The position numbers were made by a program, and so were the translations under genes. Positions 61,593 to 64,000 of a stretch of DNA of 64,000 bases are shown here, piece after piece. Each line of letters opens with the position of its first letter. Within the stretch, counting starts at the first letter, position 1. Source of the stretch: Ottowia oryzae (GTDB lineage: Bacteria > Pseudomonadota > Gammaproteobacteria > Burkholderiales > Burkholderiaceae_C); the NCBI RefSeq assembly GCF_003008535.1, contig NZ_CP027666.1:1302001-1366000 (forward strand). The letters are read 5' to 3'. The notes under the pieces are model-generated. The model searched no databases, had not been told where the DNA came from, and was given only the letters and a program-made list of their open reading frames with translations.

Positions 61593-62274
61593 GCGCCTTG
61601 CCGCCGCGGACGAACCGTTGGGCCTGACGGTCTACCCCATGCCCGCGCCTTCCGACGCGCTGGCGCAGGACGTGCAACGCACGCGCTCCGGCCGCTGGAA
61701 GATGCTCCTGCTGGCGCTGGTGTGCGCGGCGCCGGTGGCGGCCTCGTACTTCAGCTACTACGTGTGGCGCCCCGGCGGCGGCACCAGCCTGGGCGTGCTG
61801 ATCGAGCCGCAGCGCCCCATTCCCGCGCTGGCGGCCACCGACCTGAGCGGCCAGCCTTTCGATCTGCGCAAGCTGCAGGGCCAGTGGCTGCTGGTCAGCG
61901 TCGGCGCCGCGCGCTGCGATGCCCGTTGCGAAAGCAACCTGTACCTTCAGCGCCAGCTGCGCGAAAGCCTGGGCAAAGACAAAGAGCGCGTCGACTGGGT
62001 CTGGCTGGTTTCCGACGACGAGCGCGTGCCCGACCGCCTGCGTCCCGCGCTGGGGCAAGCCACCGTGGTGCGTGTGCCGGCGCAGGCATTGGCGCAGTGG
62101 CTCACGCCCGAGGCCGGGCACCCGCTGTCCGATGCGCTGTACGTGGTCGACCCCATGGGCCACTGGATGATGCGCTTTCCCACGGTGACCAAAGAGAACG
62201 CCTCCAAGGCCAAGCGCGACCTGGCGCGCCTGCTGCGCGCTTCGGCGTCATGGGATCAACCCGGCCGCGAATGA
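61558..62274 (+). CDS. SCO-like membrane-anchored thioredoxin-fold protein of the cox locus
   Basis: A 238-residue protein if TTG 61558 is used (overlapping SURF1), or 211 residues from ATG 61639. One helix (MLLLALVCAAPVAASYFSYYVW) anchors a thioredoxin-like domain: IPALAATDLSGQPFDLRKLQGQWLLVSVG, then CDARC (nt about 61917-61931), a CxxxC pair in the position of the copper-binding CxxxC of SCO1/SenC. The usual SCO His is not evident. Location between SURF1 and ctaA supports a role in copper delivery or redox maturation of the oxidase. Confidence 0.78.
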   Translation: MPDLSSVPPDPERLAAADEPLGLTVYPMPAPSDALAQDVQRTRSGRWKMLLLALVCAAPVAASYFSYYVWRPGGGTSLGVLIEPQRPIPALAATDLSGQPFDLRKLQGQWLLVSVGAARCDARCESNLYLQRQLRESLGKDKERVDWVWLVSDDERVPDRLRPALGQATVVRVPAQALAQWLTPEAGHPLSDALYVVDPMGHWMMRFPTVTKENASKAKRDLARLLRASASWDQPGRE

Positions 62275-62296
62275 GCGCACGCACCGCCTGCACACC

Positions 62297-63520
62297 ATGG
62301 ACACCACCTCGCTGTACGACCTGAGCCCGGCCCTGCGCGTGATGGCCATGGGCCTGCTGCTGGCCGTGGGGCCGCTGCTGTGGGTGCGCATGCGCAGCCA
62401 GGGCGCGCCCGCCGCGCGGCGCCTCCAGGCGCTGACGGTGCTCACGCTGTTTCTGACGTTCGATCTGGTGCTGTTTGGCGCCTTCACGCGTCTGACCGAT
62501 TCCGGGCTGGGCTGCCCCGACTGGCCCGGCTGCTACGGCAAGGGCAGCCCGGTTGGCGCGCGCGAACACATCGCCGCCGCGCAGCAGGCCATGCCCACCG
62601 GCCCCGTCACGCACGGCAAGGCGTGGGTTGAGATGATCCACCGCTACCTGGCCACCGCCGTGGGCGTGTTGATCATCGCGCTGGCCGTGGCCACCTGGGT
62701 CGAATGGCGGCGCGCGCGCGCGGCTGGCACCCAATCAGGCACGGCGCCGCAGGGCGGCGCGTCGGCCACCGGATCGCGCGTGCTGCACCCCGGCTGGCCG
62801 CTGTTCACGCTGGCATGGGTCTGCGCGCAGGGCGCATTTGGCGCCCTGACGGTGACCATGAAACTCTTCCCCGCCATCGTCACGCTGCACCTGGTGTGCG
62901 GCGTGGGCCTGCTGGTGCTGCTGGCGGCCCAGGCCGAGCGCTACCGCCAGGCTGCTGGCTTTGCACCCGAGCCGCTGGCCCCCGGCCTGCGCACGCTGCT
63001 GTGGCTGGCCGCCGTGGCCGTGGCGGTGCAAATCGCGCTGGGCGGCTGGGTCAGCACCAATTACGCCGTGCTGGTGTGCAACACCTTCCCCATGTGCCAG
63101 GGCAGCTGGTGGCCGGCGATGGACTTCAGCCAGGGCTTTGAACTCTGGCGTCCGCTCGGGCTGTCGGCCGACGGCTCGCCCTTGGACTTTCACGCGCTGA
63201 CGGCCATCCACTACACCCACCGGCTGTTCGCCTACTTGGTGTTCGTGCTGCTGGGCGTGCTGGTCTGGCGCCTGCACCGCGCGGGGCGGCTGGCGCGCCA
63301 GCGCCGCTGGATCGCCGTGCTGGCGCTGATGCAACTGGCCACCGGCTTGTCCAACGTGGTGCTCGACTGGCCGCTGGTGGCCGCCGTGCTGCACACCGGC
63401 GGCGCCGCCGCCCTGATGACGGCGCTGGCCTGGGCGCTGTGCGCCAGCCGCCGGGCAGCGCCAAGCCAGTTGGCCCCCTCCCATCAACCGGCCCCGCGCC
63501 GCCAGGAGTTGCGCGCATGA
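62297..63520 (+). CDS. ctaA: Heme A synthase CtaA (COX15)
   Basis: A 407-residue eight-helix protein that oxidises heme O to heme [23 protein letters not shown] is the first conserved loop with paired Cys. [17 protein letters not shown] and [10 protein letters not shown] give the heme-ligand His residues. [21 protein letters not shown] is the second loop with paired Cys. An Ala/Gly/Ser-rich loop of about 20 residues sits between helices 2 and 3. It overlaps ctaB by 4 bases. Confidence 0.95.
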   Translation: MDTTSLYDLSPALRVMAMGLLLAVGPLLWVRMRSQGAPAARRLQALTVLTLFLTFDLVLFGAFTRLTDSGLGCPDWPGCYGKGSPVGAREHIAAAQQAMPTGPVTHGKAWVEMIHRYLATAVGVLIIALAVATWVEWRRARAAGTQSGTAPQGGASATGSRVLHPGWPLFTLAWVCAQGAFGALTVTMKLFPAIVTLHLVCGVGLLVLLAAQAERYRQAAGFAPEPLAPGLRTLLWLAAVAVAVQIALGGWVSTNYAVLVCNTFPMCQGSWWPAMDFSQGFELWRPLGLSADGSPLDFHALTAIHYTHRLFAYLVFVLLGVLVWRLHRAGRLARQRRWIAVLALMQLATGLSNVVLDWPLVAAVLHTGGAAALMTALAWALCASRRAAPSQLAPSHQPAPRRQELRA

Positions 63521-64000
63521 ACACCGCCGCACCCCCACCTTCCGCCGCCCCGGCACCCGCCGCCGCCTTGCCCAGCATGCCCATCTGGAGGCAGTACTAC
63601 GTGCTGACCAAGCCGCGCGTGGTGCAGCTCATCGTGTTCTGCGCGCTGATCGGCATGGTGCTGGCCGTGCCTGGCCTGCCCAGCGGCGCGGCGCTGCTGC
63701 GCATGGCCGTGGCCTGTGCAGGCATTTGGCTGGTGGCCGCCGCGGCCGCCGCCTTCAACTGCCTGGTCGAAAAATCCATCGACGCCAAGATGAAGCGCAC
63801 CGCCTGGCGTCCCACCGCGCGTGGCGAGCTGTCTGACCGGCAGGCGCTGGGTTTTTCCGCCGCGCTGTGCGTGGCCGGCTCGGCCATCCTGTACGTGTGG
63901 ATCAACCCGCTGACCATGTGGCTGACGTTTGCCACCTTCGTGGGCTACGCGGTGATCTACACCGTCATCCTCAAGCCGCTCACGCCGCAGAACATCGTGA
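63517..64000 (+). CDS. ctaB: Protoheme IX farnesyltransferase CtaB (3' truncated by window edge)
   Basis: The first 161 residues of heme O synthase. After an Ala/Pro-rich N terminus comes [21 protein letters not shown], the start of the UbiA-type fold, and [20 protein letters not shown], the first aspartate-rich prenyl-diphosphate site (N-x3-E-x3-D form). ATG 63517 overlaps the ctaA stop. The gene continues beyond 64000. Confidence 0.95.
   Translation, partial: MNTAAPPPSAAPAPAAALPSMPIWRQYYVLTKPRVVQLIVFCALIGMVLAVPGLPSGAALLRMAVACAGIWLVAAAAAAFNCLVEKSIDAKMKRTAWRPTARGELSDRQALGFSAALCVAGSAILYVWINPLTMWLTFATFVGYAVIYTVILKPLTPQNIV

Overview
The window is about 64 kb of GC-rich, gene-dense chromosome. 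The gene families and local orders point to a betaproteobacterium of the Burkholderiales, most likely Comamonadaceae: an aa3 cytochrome oxidase locus with interspersed DUF2244, DUF2970 and DUF2909 genes and a 37-residue assembly peptide, a TRAP system, Opp and Glt ABC systems, paired pirins, and a short palindromic repeat seen in about 18 copies. No IS transposase, prophage, integron, CRISPR array or tRNA gene was recognised. Family placement is inferred from content, not from a marker-gene comparison.

Layout. 1-2074: 3' part of a uvrA-type gene, then a decayed Bug-type receptor remnant (about 2226-2569). 2728-6452: a DUF945 protein and a zinc-metalloprotease lipoprotein. 6800-10036: a HAD phosphatase and a YciA thioesterase, divergent from an Atm1-type ABC exporter. 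10198-13385: a complete glutamate/aspartate-type ABC operon (gltIJKL-like). 13756-14565: an orphan MetQ-like protein. 14779-17782: a TRAP transporter. 18235-19244: an Rnk-like regulator and a W-rich lipoprotein. 19294-28755: a reverse-strand catabolic block with an IclR regulator, a complete dipeptide-type ABC importer, an amidase and a carbamoylase-type hydrolase. 28829-30284: dihydroorotase and a tautomerase. 30671-36022: LysR, pirin, Kef-type antiporter, small GNAT protein and a second pirin. 36247-41434: flavin reductase, DUF3025, ArgE, an NRAMP-like transporter and HtpX. 41805-45153: a surface protein with a possible C-terminal sorting tail, then a LysR/nitrilase divergent pair. 45287-49470: an FAD dehydrogenase and a sulfur-relay cluster (TusA-like, DsrE-like, and a TusA-MetE fusion). 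49518-54599: a hypothetical protein, a cysteine synthase, the RNase P RNA, a small hypothetical protein, TrmL, ComF and a BioC-like protein. 54687-64000: the cytochrome c oxidase locus, running off the window inside ctaB.

How the genes work together. The 54.7-64 kb block encodes the three core oxidase subunits with copper delivery (CtaG, an SCO-like thioredoxin-fold protein), heme A synthesis (CtaA, CtaB) and the SURF1 assembly factor. The 19-29 kb block looks like uptake plus hydrolysis of an amide, ureido or peptide-like compound under IclR control. The 47-49.5 kb block is the best candidate for an undescribed system: two TusA-like domains, a DsrE-type cysteine protein and a MetE catalytic domain fused to one of the TusA domains suggest direct coupling of persulfide trafficking to a zinc-dependent S-alkyl transfer.

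The dispersed palindrome is the most pervasive non-genic signal. It sits between genes, forms at least one perfect terminator-like hairpin, supplies the stop-codon region of two genes, and lies in frame inside four coding sequences (uvrA, the HAD phosphatase, the FAD dehydrogenase and the BioC-like gene).
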